Shown: piece after piece, positions 8,129-17,614 of the stretch
Layout of the letters: each line of letters begins with the position of its first letter
Position numbering within the stretch: position 1 is the stretch's first letter
Assembly: GCF_002285435.1 (NCBI RefSeq)
Contig: NZ_NSBT01000025.1
Span: forward strand, 1-62,500
Direction of reading: 5' to 3'
Origin: Actibacterium ureilyticum
GTDB taxonomy: Bacteria > Pseudomonadota > Alphaproteobacteria > Rhodobacterales > Rhodobacteraceae
Length of the DNA stretch: 62,500 nt
The notes under the pieces: generated by a model
The model's database searches: none
What the model was told of the DNA's origin: nothing
What the model saw: only the letters and a program-made list of their open reading frames with translations
Translations under genes and position numbers: made by a program

Positions 8129-9187
8129 CTAGGGGTCGGGCAGCGCCTGGGACGATTGTACCAATTGGTACGCCTTGCGCATCACCGTGGGAAGGTCCGC
8201 GGCGCGAAACTGACGCAACGGCGCCCAGAACAGGCCATCGGGGGCCGGGGTGTCGGCCACCTGTGCGACATGCACCGACAGGCGCAGGTGAAAATGGGTG
8301 AAGGTGTGGCGCACCTCTTCGGGCAGGGGGGTCCAGTTGGCGCCCAATGGCGGCTGCGCGGGCGGCGCGTCGGTCCGCCAGTCGGTGCCGGGCCAGCCCA
8401 GCATCCCACCCAGCAGCCCCTTTTCGGGCCGACGCTCCAGCAGCCAGGCGCCATCGCCCCGCTGCGCCAGATAGATCGCGCCGAAGCGGATGGGTTTCGG
8501 CGCCTTTGGCTCTTTGCGGGGCAGGTCGGCGGCGATGCCCTGCGCCCGAGCGGCGCAATCCGTTATCAGCGGGCAGATGCCACAGGCCGGATTACGCGGC
8601 GTACAGATCGTGGCGCCCAGATCCATCACCGCCTGGGCATAGTCGCCGGGCCGTTCCGCCGGCGTCAGCGCGGCCGCCAGTTCGGTCAGGATCGGCTTGG
8701 CACGTGGCAGCGGCGTTTCCTCGGCATGGAAGCGCGCCATCACCCGCTCCACATTGCCGTCGACCACCGTGGCGGGCCGATCAAACGCAATGGCGGAAAT
8801 CGCGGCGGCGGTATAGGGGCCGATCCCCGGCAGGGCCAGCAGCGCGTCGTGATCGGTGGGAAAGACCCCGCCGTGATCCTGTGCCACCACGCGGGCGCAT
8901 TTCAGCAGGTTGCGCGCCCGGGCGTAATATCCCAGCCCCGCCCAGGCGGCCATCACGTCGGGATCATGCGCAGCGGCCAGCGCATCGACACTGGGCCAAA
9001 GCGTGGTGAACTTGGTGAAATAGTCCATGACCGCGGCCACGGTCGTCTGTTGCAGCATGATTTCCGACAGCCACACCCGGTAAGGGTCGGGCGCGACACC
9101 CGCGCGCCGATCCGCCGGTCCCACCCGCCAGGGCAGGTCGCGGGCATGGGCATCGTACCAGGTCAAAAGAAGGTCGCTTGGCGTCAT
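8129..9187 (-). CDS. mutY: A/G-specific adenine DNA glycosylase MutY
   Basis: A 352-residue MutY, removing adenine mispaired with 8-oxoguanine in base-excision repair. Seen: catalytic Glu42 in LSEIMLQQT, the helix-hairpin-helix ALPGIGPYTAAAI (about 118-130), the catalytic Asp143 in VVDGNVERV, the 4Fe-4S cluster ligands C195-x6-C202-x2-C205-x5-C211, and a C-terminal NUDIX-like domain (about 230-340) that recognises oxoG. The ATG at 9187 is preferred; a TTG at 9196 in frame is possible. It diverges from the DUF721-dsbA pair and precedes the alkB-like gene by 32 bases on the same strand. Confidence 0.95.
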   Translation of the reverse strand: MTPSDLLLTWYDAHARDLPWRVGPADRRAGVAPDPYRVWLSEIMLQQTTVAAVMDYFTKFTTLWPSVDALAAAHDPDVMAAWAGLGYYARARNLLKCARVVAQDHGGVFPTDHDALLALPGIGPYTAAAISAIAFDRPATVVDGNVERVMARFHAEETPLPRAKPILTELAAALTPAERPGDYAQAVMDLGATICTPRNPACGICPLITDCAARAQGIAADLPRKEPKAPKPIRFGAIYLAQRGDGAWLLERRPEKGLLGGMLGWPGTDWRTDAPPAQPPLGANWTPLPEEVRHTFTHFHLRLSVHVAQVADTPAPDGLFWAPLRQFRAADLPTVMRKAYQLVQSSQALPDP

Positions 9188-9271
9188 CTCACACAATCTT
9201 TATGGCCCGATCTGCGTTTGGGGACTGGTTGCATCGCCCCCAAGCCCCTAAAATAGAGAGAAGGCGAAGAA

Positions 9272-9817
9272 TTGACAGGCAGAATGGGCCAAACTCAGAA
9301 ACCAGCGGTGCCGGGGCGTCGCAAGCGTGGGTTCGAAAGAACCGCGAGCCTGCTGTCGTCGCAGATCCGCAGCGCCGGTGAAAGCCGGGGTTTTGCCGTC
9401 AGCCGCCTGTTGACCCACTGGGACGAGGTCGTGGGCGCGGAGATCGCCGGTTCGGTGCGCCCGGTCAAGGTGGGCTATGGCCACAAGGGGTTCGGCGCCA
9501 CGCTGACCGTTCTGGTTCCCGGTGCGCTGGCCCCGATGATCGAGATGCAGAAAAAGACGATCCTGGACAAGGTGAACGCCTGTTACGGCTATGCCGCGAT
9601 CTCGCGCATCCACCTGACCCAGACCGCGCCCACCGGCTTTGCCGAACCGCAGGCCGCATTCGAACCAGCCCCTGCGGATCGCCCCAAATCGCCCCAGATC
9701 CAGAAGGCCGTGGCCGACATGTCGCGCGGTGTGACCGATGAGGGGCTGCGCGCCGCGCTGGAAAAGCTGGGCCAGAACGTACTGACAAAAACAGAATCTC
9801 AAGGAAGGCAGAGATGA
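9272..9817 (+). CDS. DUF721 (DciA-like) protein
   Basis: A 181-residue DUF721 protein. The conserved DUF721 core is seen in the LLTHWDEVVGAEIAG segment and the LTVLVPGALAPMIEMQK strand-helix region. DUF721 proteins of the DciA group load the replicative helicase DnaB in bacteria without DnaC, so a role in replication initiation is plausible, although DUF721 includes divergent members. The TTG at 9272 is used because GAGAAGG lies about 9 bases upstream; the ATG at 9284 is the alternative. It overlaps the following dsbA-like start by four bases (ATGA), so the two are translationally coupled. The tail after residue 120 is Pro/Ala-rich then a short amphipathic helix. Confidence 0.75.
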   Translation: MTGRMGQTQKPAVPGRRKRGFERTASLLSSQIRSAGESRGFAVSRLLTHWDEVVGAEIAGSVRPVKVGYGHKGFGATLTVLVPGALAPMIEMQKKTILDKVNACYGYAAISRIHLTQTAPTGFAEPQAAFEPAPADRPKSPQIQKAVADMSRGVTDEGLRAALEKLGQNVLTKTESQGRQR

Positions 9818-10470
9818 TCCGCAGAGAATTCCTGGCGCTGGGCGCCACCGCAACCATGGCGCTGGGCGCCTATGTCCTGTTGCCGCGCCGGATGACGGCG
9901 CCGCTCAGCGATGCGATCCTGCCCCCGGCCCATGCCGAAGGCGATATCGAGATCCCGGAAATGGTGCTGGGCGATGCCGATGCGCCGGTGACGATCGTGG
10001 AATATGCCTCGTTCACCTGCCCGCATTGCGCGACCTTCCACACCAACACGTTCAAGAAGCTGCGCAGTGACTATATCGACACCGGCAAGGTGAAGTTCAT
10101 CTTCCGCGAGGTCTATTTCGACCGTTTCGGCCTGTGGGCCGGGATGGTGGCCCGCTGCGGTGGCGAACAGCGCTATTTCGGCATGACCGACCTGATCTTC
10201 AGCAAGCAGGACGAATGGGCCAAGGGACAGCCGGGCGATATCGTCGCGGGTCTGAAGAAGATCGGGTTGAGCGGCGGCCTGACCGGCGAACAGATCGACG
10301 CCTGCCTGCAGGACGCCGAGATGGCCCAGGCCCTGGTCGCCTGGTACGAAAAGAACGCCGAGGCCGACAATGTCCGCGCCACCCCGTCCTTCATCATCGA
10401 TGGCGAACCCTATTCCAACATGGGCTACGAAGAATTCGCCAAGATCCTGGACGAGAAGCTGGCCGGGTAA
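9814..10470 (+). CDS. DsbA-family thiol-disulfide oxidoreductase
   Basis: A 218-residue periplasmic thioredoxin-fold protein of the DsbA/DsbG-like group (thioredoxin_4). The active site is CPHC at residues 69-72 within ASFTCPHCATFH, and ATPSFIIDG provides the cis-Pro loop. The N-terminus MIRREFLALG followed by a hydrophobic stretch resembles a twin-arginine export signal, unusual for DsbA, which normally travels by Sec/SRP. It would introduce or shuffle disulfides in exported proteins. ATGA overlap with the DUF721 gene implies coupling. Its stop abuts the stop of converging lpxK with no spacer and no visible terminator, so the two transcripts must overlap. Confidence 0.9.
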   Translation: MIRREFLALGATATMALGAYVLLPRRMTAPLSDAILPPAHAEGDIEIPEMVLGDADAPVTIVEYASFTCPHCATFHTNTFKKLRSDYIDTGKVKFIFREVYFDRFGLWAGMVARCGGEQRYFGMTDLIFSKQDEWAKGQPGDIVAGLKKIGLSGGLTGEQIDACLQDAEMAQALVAWYEKNAEADNVRATPSFIIDGEPYSNMGYEEFAKILDEKLAG

Positions 10471-11469
10471 TCACCCCGCCGTCAGAATACGGTCCAGCGC
10501 CCGGTTCAGGGCGCTGGCATCCCCCAGCACCAGCCGCACCGGCAATGTCAGCACCTTGGCCCGGAATTCATCGGGCAGGCGCACGGCGTCCTTTTCGGTG
10601 GTGACAAGCTGGGCGTTCAGCGCGCGCGCCTCGGTCTCCAGCCGTTTCATCAATGCGGCGGTCAGCGGCTGGTGGTCGCTCAGCGCCTCGGCCCGTTTCA
10701 GATCGGCGCCCAGGTCGGTCAGCGTGGCAAAGAACTTCTCGGGGTGGCCGATCCCGGCAAAGGCCAGCGCGGGCAGCCCGGCCCAGGGCATCCCGGTGGC
10801 CAGCGGCTGCAATCGGCCACGGATCTGCGGCACCGTGACCTGATCGGCCCATGTCCGGTCGAACTGTGCCTGCGCCTTGTCGGGGCCAATGCGGATCAGC
10901 AGATCGGCGCGGGCCATGCCCGCCGCGACGGGTTCGCGCAAGGGCCCGGCGGGCAGGCAGCGGCCATTGCCGAAACCGCGCACCGCATCGACCACCACCA
11001 GCGACAGGTCCTTGGCGACGGCTGGGTTCTGAAACCCGTCATCCAGCACGATCACATCGGCGCCAGCGGCTTCGGCCTGTTGCGCGCCCGCCGCCCGGTC
11101 GCGCGCGACCCATGTGGGGGCAAAGGCCGCCAGCAGCAGCGGTTCATCCCCCACATCCGCCGCGCCATGGCGTTTCGGGTCGACCTGCACCGGGCCGGTC
11201 AGCGCGCCGCCGAAACCGCGCGTGACCACATGCGCCGACAGGCCACGGTCGCGCAACATCTCCAGCAGCAGGATGGCGGTGGGCGTCTTGCCCGTACCGC
11301 CCGCGTTCAGGTTGCCGACGCAAATGACCGGGCAGCCGGGGCGATAGGGCGCGCCGCGTGCCAGCCGCCGCCGCGTGCCACGGGCGTAAAGCGCCCCCAG
11401 TGGCGCCAGCAGCCGGGGGCGCAGGCCGGGCCGGTCGGCGGGCGCGTACCAGAAATCCGGCGCCCGCAT
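10471..11469 (-). CDS. lpxK: Tetraacyldisaccharide 4'-kinase
   Basis: A 332-residue LpxK, the inner-membrane kinase that phosphorylates the 4' position of the lipid A disaccharide. The P-loop is [14 protein letters not shown] (about 52-65), the second conserved block [10 protein letters not shown] supplies the Walker B-type acids, and the N-terminus is the usual short amphipathic membrane-binding region. Length is normal. Its ATG overlaps the stop of waaA as ATGA, so lipid A phosphorylation and Kdo transfer are co-expressed. It converges on dsbA with no gap. Confidence 0.95.
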   Translation of the reverse strand: MRAPDFWYAPADRPGLRPRLLAPLGALYARGTRRRLARGAPYRPGCPVICVGNLNAGGTGKTPTAILLLEMLRDRGLSAHVVTRGFGGALTGPVQVDPKRHGAADVGDEPLLLAAFAPTWVARDRAAGAQQAEAAGADVIVLDDGFQNPAVAKDLSLVVVDAVRGFGNGRCLPAGPLREPVAAGMARADLLIRIGPDKAQAQFDRTWADQVTVPQIRGRLQPLATGMPWAGLPALAFAGIGHPEKFFATLTDLGADLKRAEALSDHQPLTAALMKRLETEARALNAQLVTTEKDAVRLPDEFRAKVLTLPVRLVLGDASALNRALDRILTAG

Positions 11470-12701
11470 CAGCCCGCCCCCCGGTCTTCGGCGGCGCGGT
11501 ACAGGCGCTCGGCCACGATCTCGGTCGCGTCGACCCCGGCGGTCGAGGCCTCCCACGCGTTGCGGGCATAGATTGCGGCGGTATCCGGTGAGAGCATTTC
11601 CGACAGCGCCACGGCCAGATCCGCGGGGCGCCGAACCGCGCGGGCCGCCCGGGCATCGTCCAGAAACTGAAACCGGCTTTCATGCGGGCGGGTGTTCGGG
11701 CCGTGCAGGATCGCCGATCCCAGTGCCGCCGGGGCCAGCGGGTCCTGCGGATCGCCCGCACCGAACGTGTGGCCAATCAGACAGACCGGGGCCAGCCGGT
11801 ACCACAGGCCCAGCTCGTCCGGTCGGTCCGCGACATAGATCTGCATGTCCGGGTCGGGGATGTCGCCCGCCGACCGCAACCCGGTGGAAAATTCGTGCTG
11901 CGCCAGCCGCGCCGCCAGGTCCGGTCCGCGCGCCGGATCGTCCGGGGCCAGGAACATCAGCACCCGATGCGAATGCCGGGCCGCCGCGCGATGGGCGTCC
12001 AGCGCGATATCCTCTTCATCCGGCCCCAGCCCGGCCGCCAGCCAGGCCGGTCGCCCCGCCAGCGCGCGGGCAAACCGCTCGCGCTCGGCCTCGTTGCAGG
12101 GCAGCACGACGGTGCCTTGCGACAATTGCCCGGTCAGGGTCAGACGATCTTCGGTCAGGCCCTGCCGACGATAGAGATCGGCCCATTTCGCGGATTGCGC
12201 AAAGACATGGCTGACCCGCCGCAGCAACGCCCGCGCCGCCAGCCCGCGCAGGGCCGGCCCCTGCAGGCCGTTTTCGATGTTCCCATCCCCGATCAGGAAC
12301 ACGGGGATCTTGCGGGCGTGGGCCTCTTCGATGTGGTTGGGCAGCACGCCGCTGGCAAAGAACAGGCAGGCATCGGGTTTCCAGTGCTCGGCAAAGCCGC
12401 GCAGCGCTGCCGTGCTTTCGGCCGGGGTGGGCGCGGTCAGGATCAGCGCCCCCGGCTCGCCCGGCAGGATCAGCGCCCCCGGGCTGGTCTTGGTCACCAG
12501 AAACACCTGGTCCAGATCGTATTCGATCAGGTGGCGCAGGATCTCCAGCACGACCGGCTCGGCCTCGGGCGTGGGACAATGCAGCCAGATCAGCTTGCCC
12601 GGCGGCCGGGGCATGTCGGTGGCGCCCTGCCCCTGCCCGGTGGGCAGATTGCTGAGCCGGGCGCTGACATTATGCAGCCACAGGGACGGAGACCGCGCCA
12701 T
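11469..12701 (-). CDS. waaA: 3-deoxy-D-manno-octulosonic acid transferase (atypical WaaA/KdtA)
   Basis: A 410-residue GT30-family Kdo transferase that adds Kdo from CMP-Kdo to lipid A precursor. The N-terminal Rossmann half begins at about residue 35 ([13 protein letters not shown]), followed by the LGDGNIENG-type region and a C-terminal half with [25 protein letters not shown], matching the family's nucleotide-binding region. It differs from E. coli WaaA: the usual N-terminal membrane helix is missing and the SVGE active-site segment is replaced by PTPEAEP, so the catalytic Glu assignment is uncertain. It sits 9 bases after a DUF4170 gene and overlaps lpxK, a context that supports the call. 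Confidence 0.85.
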   Translation of the reverse strand: MARSPSLWLHNVSARLSNLPTGQGQGATDMPRPPGKLIWLHCPTPEAEPVVLEILRHLIEYDLDQVFLVTKTSPGALILPGEPGALILTAPTPAESTAALRGFAEHWKPDACLFFASGVLPNHIEEAHARKIPVFLIGDGNIENGLQGPALRGLAARALLRRVSHVFAQSAKWADLYRRQGLTEDRLTLTGQLSQGTVVLPCNEAERERFARALAGRPAWLAAGLGPDEEDIALDAHRAAARHSHRVLMFLAPDDPARGPDLAARLAQHEFSTGLRSAGDIPDPDMQIYVADRPDELGLWYRLAPVCLIGHTFGAGDPQDPLAPAALGSAILHGPNTRPHESRFQFLDDARAARAVRRPADLAVALSEMLSPDTAAIYARNAWEASTAGVDATEIVAERLYRAAEDRGAG

Positions 12702-12710
12702 GGGTGTGGA

Positions 12711-12956
12711 TCAGCCGTCCAGCTCTTCGGTCGGGCCGACCTCGGATTCCTCGTCCCGCAGGCGGTGCAGATGGGCGATGAAATAGCGCATATGGGCGTT
12801 GTCGACGGTGCGCTGGGCCTGTTCCTTCCACGCGTCATAGGCGCTGGCATAGTTCGGGAAAATGCCGACGACATGGATGTCATCGACATTCTTGAACACG
12901 GTCTTGGTCGGATCGACAAGCTCGCCGCCAAAGACGAGATGCAGCCGCTGGGTCAT
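12711..12956 (-). CDS. DUF4170 small protein
   Basis: An 81-residue DUF4170 protein (MTQRLHLVFGGEL start, IFPNYASAYDAWKEQAQ core, HLHRLRDEE end). It is small, soluble and mixed alpha/beta, with no signal peptide. Biochemical function is unknown; DUF4170 genes commonly stand just before waaA in alphaproteobacteria, as here (9-base gap), which links it by context to Kdo/lipid A work. GGAGTGAACC gives a good ribosome-binding site. Confidence 0.85.
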   Translation of the reverse strand: MTQRLHLVFGGELVDPTKTVFKNVDDIHVVGIFPNYASAYDAWKEQAQRTVDNAHMRYFIAHLHRLRDEESEVGPTEELDG

Positions 12957-13034
12957 GGTTCACTCCGCTGGGATCGGTCGTTGCGGTCGCAGACTAGTCG
13001 ATGCCGCAGACGCGATAAAGGGGCGACCGGCGGC

Positions 13035-13808
13035 TCAGGCCAGCCGCGCCGCAAACTCTTTGTGCAGGGTCGGGTTGGCCGCGATCACCCCCTGGGCCTG
13101 TGGCCGCAGCGCGTTGAACGACAGCGCGTCGTCCAGCCGGTCGGTGACGGTGCCCCCGGCCTCCTGGATGATCAGCGTACCGGCGGCCAGGTCCCATTCC
13201 CAGCTGTTGCGGATGGTGACCAGCGCATCGAACCGCCCCTCGGCGATCAGGCACAGCCGATAGGCCAGCGACGGGCGCAGGTGGCGATCCACCTTGGGCG
13301 GGGTGCCGATCCAGTTGCGGCTGTCCATCACTGGCGCCGCCGCCAGCAACGAGGCGCCCTCGCACACCGGCTGCTGCGACACCTGAAGCGCCGCACCGTT
13401 CAGCGCCGCGCCGCCGCCGCGCGTGGCGGTGTAAAGCTTGTCGGGTATCGGCAGAAGCACCGCAGCCGCCGTCACCACGCCATTTTCGGCAACCGCCAGC
13501 GAATGCGCAAAACTGCGGTCGTTGTTCAAAAACGCCCGCGTGCCGTCCAGCGGATCGACGATGAACACCCTGTCGGCATTCAGCCGGGCCGGGTCGTCCT
13601 CGCTTTCCTCGGACAGCCAGCCATAGCCGGGCCGCGCCGCCATCAGGTGGCTGCGCAGAGCGGCGTCGATTTCCAGATCGGCCTCGGACACCGGGCCCTG
13701 ATGGCCGGGCTTGTTCCAGGATCGCGGTTTCTGCTGCCAGTGGCGCTTGGCGATCTCGCCCGCTTCGCGCGCGGCCTCGACCAGCAGGGTCAGGTCATTC
13801 TCCGGCAA
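13035..13808 (-). CDS. Inositol-monophosphatase family phosphatase (CysQ-like)
   Basis: A 257-residue Mg-dependent phosphatase of the inositol monophosphatase/CysQ superfamily. Metal-binding motifs are present in order: SEES (about 67-70), IVDPLDGTRAF (about 84-94, the family signature) and EWDLAAGTLIIQEAGG near residue 204. The substrate may be 3'-phosphoadenosine 5'-phosphate (CysQ role) or inositol phosphate; the sequence does not decide. The start is TTG at 13808 with GAAGGT upstream, overlapping the end of pmbA by 14 bases; no in-frame ATG lies near the N-terminus. It belongs to the minus-strand run pmbA, this gene, DUF4170, waaA, lpxK. Confidence 0.88.
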   Translation of the reverse strand: MPENDLTLLVEAAREAGEIAKRHWQQKPRSWNKPGHQGPVSEADLEIDAALRSHLMAARPGYGWLSEESEDDPARLNADRVFIVDPLDGTRAFLNNDRSFAHSLAVAENGVVTAAAVLLPIPDKLYTATRGGGAALNGAALQVSQQPVCEGASLLAAAPVMDSRNWIGTPPKVDRHLRPSLAYRLCLIAEGRFDALVTIRNSWEWDLAAGTLIIQEAGGTVTDRLDDALSFNALRPQAQGVIAANPTLHKEFAARLA

Positions 13809-15141
13809 TGGTCAGACCTTCGATCAGGACAGAGGGCACGATCCGCGACAGATGCATCCGCGCGTCATTTGCGGGCTGAAGCGTTTTCAGCATCTGGTGC
13901 AGATTGCCCGCAAGCGTGCATTCGTTCACCGCATGGGTGATCTGGCCGTTTTCCACCCAGAACCCGGACGCCCCGCGCGAGTAATCGCCGGTGGTCGGGT
14001 TGATCGAGCTGCCGATCAGCGACGTGACCAGCAACCCGGTGCCCATATCGGCGATCAGCTCGTCACGGCTGCGGCTGCCCTGGGTCAGGGCCATGTTGCC
14101 CGAGCGCGGGCTGGGCGGGGCGCTGGGGCTGCGGGCGGCGTTGGCGTTGCTGGTGGTGCCCAGCTGCCGGGCCGTCGCCAGGTCCAGCACCCAGCTTTGC
14201 AGCACCCCGTCGGTGATCAGGTCAAAGGCGCGGGTCGGCAGCCCTTCGGCATCGAAGGGGCGCGAGCCGGAAATGCGCGGGCGCAGCGGATCACAGGTCA
14301 GCGACAGCCCCTTGGGCAGGATCTGTTCGCCCATGCTGTCGCGCAGCCACGACGATCCGCGCGCGACGGATGTGCCGTTGATCGCCACCAGGATATGCCC
14401 GATCAGGGAGGACGAGATCCGCTCGTCGAACAGCACCGGGAATTGTCCGGTGCGCGGCTTGCGCGGGTTCATCCGTTCCAGCGTGCGTTCGGCGGCCCGC
14501 TGGCCGATTTCCGCGGCACTGGGCAGGTCGGCCTGAAACACGCGCGACTGGCTGTCATAGTCGCGCTCCATCCCGGTGCCTTCGCCGGCGATGGCGACAC
14601 AGGAAATCGCCCGGTCGGTGCGGGCATAGCCGCCGCTGAACCCGTTGCTGGCGGCCAGGTGAATCTGTTGCTGCCCGTACCCGGCGCTGGCGGCCTGTAC
14701 CTGGGTGATGCCGGGGGTGTTCAGCGCCGCGGCCTCGGTGGCGCGGGCGTCTTCCTGCAACGCCTCGGCGCTGGGTTCGGGTGCGGGATCGGCCAGTTCC
14801 AGCGCCGCCAGATCCCAGTCGCAGGCCAGCATGTCGGGATCGGCCAGCCCGATAAAGGGGTCCTCGGGCGCCTCGCGCGCCATTGCGATGGCCCGCATGG
14901 CCATGTCGCGCATCGTATCCTCGCGCGTGTCCGAGGCCGACACACAGGCCTGTTTCTGTCCCAGCAGGACGCGCAAACCGATCTCGACCCCTTCGGACCG
15001 CTCGGCGGCTTCCAGCGCGCCCTTGCGCACGTCGATCGACACCGATGTGCCCTGCGCCGCGATGGCATCGGCCGCGTCGGCCCCTGCCTCCAGCGCAATC
15101 TCGATCAGGGTTTCGGTAAGCTCTTTTGGTGTTCTTGCCAT
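13795..15141 (-). CDS. pmbA: Metalloprotease PmbA/TldE
   Basis: A 448-residue PmbA (TldE), the non-zinc-binding partner of TldD in a cytoplasmic heterodimeric protease that degrades unfolded peptides and matures some ribosomal peptides. The family pattern runs through the N-terminal ALEAGADAADA region, the VRKGALEAAERSEGVEIGLRV block and the C-terminal SINPTTGDYSRGASGFWVEN motif. The TldD-type HExxxH zinc motif is absent, as expected for PmbA. Its partner tldD is not in the window. The ATG at 15141 has GGACAGGCAGA upstream. The last 14 bases overlap the phosphatase gene. Confidence 0.93.
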   Translation of the reverse strand: MARTPKELTETLIEIALEAGADAADAIAAQGTSVSIDVRKGALEAAERSEGVEIGLRVLLGQKQACVSASDTREDTMRDMAMRAIAMAREAPEDPFIGLADPDMLACDWDLAALELADPAPEPSAEALQEDARATEAAALNTPGITQVQAASAGYGQQQIHLAASNGFSGGYARTDRAISCVAIAGEGTGMERDYDSQSRVFQADLPSAAEIGQRAAERTLERMNPRKPRTGQFPVLFDERISSSLIGHILVAINGTSVARGSSWLRDSMGEQILPKGLSLTCDPLRPRISGSRPFDAEGLPTRAFDLITDGVLQSWVLDLATARQLGTTSNANAARSPSAPPSPRSGNMALTQGSRSRDELIADMGTGLLVTSLIGSSINPTTGDYSRGASGFWVENGQITHAVNECTLAGNLHQMLKTLQPANDARMHLSRIVPSVLIEGLTIAGE

Positions 15142-15228
15142 TCTGCCTGTCCGCTGCCGCGATCATTTCGACCTAATCGCTGCGCAAGCCGGGTGCAAGC
15201 GCCGCCTGCACCCGGACCTGTTCCGCAA

Positions 15229-16728
15229 TCAGAACGGCAGCGGCAGCCCGTTGGCAGAGACCGTGCCATCCTTGGTCACCGAGATTTCGGAAACCAGCGT
15301 ATCGGGCGCGTCGCCGGGGCGCGCGACCATGCCCAGCATCATCTGTGCGCCCATGGCCTGTTCGGGCTGCAACAGACCCAGTTGGGTCAGCTTGCCCATC
15401 AGCGTCTGCGCGCCGACCAGTTTCAGGTTCATCGTGCCTTCGGGCTTGGGCATGGCATCCGTGGTGCCGCTGTTGTCGAAGGTGAAATCGCCCGACCCGG
15501 TCAGTTCGGCCCCCATCAGGCTGAGCAGCAGATCGTTCACCGTCAGCGCGTGAAGCTCGCCCGGCTTGGCCTCGCCCATGCGGGCGGCGGCTTCGGGATC
15601 GAACACGTCGACCAGCCACTTGGCCTTGCCGCTCAGGTCGATGGTCAGGTTCGCCGGATCACGCGGCAGCGCGCCCGCCGGGTCGAACATCGACCAGATC
15701 TGCTCGCTGGCGCTCAGCCCCTGCACCGTTGTCACCAGGCCGAAATCCTCGGGCTCTTCGCTTTTGCCGATCGGCATCAGCAGCTCGAACCCCATCTGGT
15801 CGGCGGCGGTCGTGACCTCGGGGAACGGGATGTTCGAGCCGCTGACCGCCATGGTCATCCCGGTCTGCGACCCGGTATAGCGCAGGCTTTCGCCCATCTC
15901 GACATCCAGCAGCCCGCTTTCCGAGCCGCCCTTGAACTGCATGGTCGAGCCGCCTTCGATCACCGTCATCTCATATTGCGCCGGGCCGACCTCGTAGCGC
16001 GTCAGCGCCTTCAGCCCCGACGACATCATCGCGCTCAGATCGGTGGCGTCCAGCGTCTTGGGCAGGTCGTAATCAAAGGTCAGCTTCACGTCATGGGCCA
16101 TGGTCGACCAGTCGGTGCCGTTGCCCGAACTGCCCTCGGCCATCTTCATGGTCGATGCGGCCGAGGCCGCCGTCATGTCACCCGTCAGCTTGCCGATCTC
16201 GCCCGCGACCATCTGATACTGACCGACCACATCGGCCAGGCTCACGTCGATCTGCATGTCGATGTCGGTATCCTCGGCCTGGAAATCGGCAATCGACATC
16301 CCGATCATGTCGGCGGCAAAGTCGTAATTGGTGTCCTCGGGCGTGCCGCTGGCGATGATCTGCGCGCCGGTTTGCCGCGCCATCATCGTCATGCTGACGG
16401 CCTCGCCTGCCTTGGGCGTCATTTCGACGGTCACCGGATAGCTTTCCGGCAGGCCGATCGCGACCGTGCCGTCACCGCGTTCGGTAAAGGTCAGCTGGTC
16501 CAGCGTGCCGGTCACCGTGCTGTCGTCAAGCGTCATCGTCATCCGCACATCGCTGACCGTCAGCACGTCGCCATCCATGCTTTCGGTGCCGGTCACCTGC
16601 TGGCCAAAGGATTCGCCGAATGTCTTCCAGTCCTGCCAGATCTGCCGGGCGGTCAAATCCGCAAGCGCCGGGCTGGCGACCAGCAACGCGCCAAGCGCAA
16701 CGCCGGAAAGTTTCTGAAAACGGGTCAT
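15229..16728 (-). CDS. DUF2125 exported protein
   Basis: A 499-residue protein with a signal peptide (MTRFQKLSG, hydrophobic run, ASPALA-DLTARQIW) and a long, Met/Thr/Asp/Gly-rich beta-type mature region. It corresponds to the DUF2125 group of exported proteins found in Rhodobacteraceae; function unknown. No cysteine follows the signal, so it is soluble periplasmic or outer-membrane-associated rather than a lipoprotein. Start 16728 is chosen for the signal peptide and GAAGGA about 9 bases upstream, over an ATG at 16746. It is 87 bases before pmbA on the same strand and diverges from the SDR gene. Confidence 0.75.
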   Translation of the reverse strand: MTRFQKLSGVALGALLVASPALADLTARQIWQDWKTFGESFGQQVTGTESMDGDVLTVSDVRMTMTLDDSTVTGTLDQLTFTERGDGTVAIGLPESYPVTVEMTPKAGEAVSMTMMARQTGAQIIASGTPEDTNYDFAADMIGMSIADFQAEDTDIDMQIDVSLADVVGQYQMVAGEIGKLTGDMTAASAASTMKMAEGSSGNGTDWSTMAHDVKLTFDYDLPKTLDATDLSAMMSSGLKALTRYEVGPAQYEMTVIEGGSTMQFKGGSESGLLDVEMGESLRYTGSQTGMTMAVSGSNIPFPEVTTAADQMGFELLMPIGKSEEPEDFGLVTTVQGLSASEQIWSMFDPAGALPRDPANLTIDLSGKAKWLVDVFDPEAAARMGEAKPGELHALTVNDLLLSLMGAELTGSGDFTFDNSGTTDAMPKPEGTMNLKLVGAQTLMGKLTQLGLLQPEQAMGAQMMLGMVARPGDAPDTLVSEISVTKDGTVSANGLPLPF

Positions 16729-16861
16729 GAGAAATCGTCCTTCCACTATTCGTTCGGCGGCACCTTCGTGCGTGCGCCGGGTGGGGTCAAGTCAGCTTTG
16801 CGGTGGCACGCCAAGATGTGAGCGGCTAGGAATGTTGCAACAGCCGCAAAGGGGGTGCCGC

Positions 16862-17614
16862 ATGTCGCTTCAGGGAAAAACAGTCATGATCACCGGCGCC
16901 AGCCGGGGCATTGGCGCGGAAACCGCGCGCGTCTTTGCCGATGCGGGGGCCAATGTCGCGCTTCTGGCCCGCTCGCGCGCGGCGATTGCCGATCTGGCGG
17001 ATGAATTGGGCGACCGCGCGCTGGCCATCCCCTGCGATGTCAGCCGCTACCGGGATCTGGACGCCGCCGTCAACGCCACCGTCGATGCCTTTGGCGGGCT
17101 GGATGTGCTGATCGGCAATGCGGGCGTGATCGAACCCGTCGCGCGGCTGGAAACCTCTGACCCCGAGGCTTGGGGCCATGTCATCGATATCAACCTCAAG
17201 GGCGTCTATTACGGCATGCGCGCGGCGCTTCCGGTGATGACGGCCAATGGCGGCGGCACGATCATCACCATCAGCTCGGGCGCCGCCCATAACGCGTTGG
17301 AGGGGTGGAGCCATTATTGCGCGTCCAAGGCCGGGGCAGCGATGATGACCCGCGCGCTGGATCTGGAAAACCGCGGTCAGGGCATCCGCGCCATGGGCTT
17401 GTCGCCCGGCACCGTCGCCACCCAGATGCAGAAGGAGATCAAGGCCAGCGGCGTGAACGCGGTCAGCCAGCTTGACTGGTCCGATCACATCCCGCCCGAC
17501 TGGCCCGCCAAGGCGCTGTTGTGGATGTGTTCGGCCGATGCCGATGAGTTTCTGGGCCAGGAAATCTCGTTGCGCGACCCGGCGATCCGCGCCCGTGTGG
17601 GGGTGGGCGCATGA
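16862..17614 (+). CDS. Short-chain dehydrogenase/reductase
   Basis: A 250-residue classical SDR. The cofactor motif TGASRGIG is at about 12-19, the structural NAG motif is in IGNAGV (about 85), and the catalytic set is Ser in TISSGA and Tyr-x3-Lys in YCASK (about 152-156). An acidic or basic cofactor-specificity residue is not decisive (LARSR suggests NADP). The substrate is unknown. GGGGGTG precedes the ATG. Its stop overlaps the next start (ATGA), pairing it with a crotonase-fold gene; this hints at an acyl-CoA or hydroxy-acid pathway, which is inference. Confidence 0.9.
   Translation: MSLQGKTVMITGASRGIGAETARVFADAGANVALLARSRAAIADLADELGDRALAIPCDVSRYRDLDAAVNATVDAFGGLDVLIGNAGVIEPVARLETSDPEAWGHVIDINLKGVYYGMRAALPVMTANGGGTIITISSGAAHNALEGWSHYCASKAGAAMMTRALDLENRGQGIRAMGLSPGTVATQMQKEIKASGVNAVSQLDWSDHIPPDWPAKALLWMCSADADEFLGQEISLRDPAIRARVGVGA

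Noticed and set aside
11682-16821. Two long plus-strand open frames opposite waaA, the phosphatase gene, pmbA and the DUF2125 gene
   Set aside because: No domain or start signal; compositional shadows of the recognised minus-strand genes.
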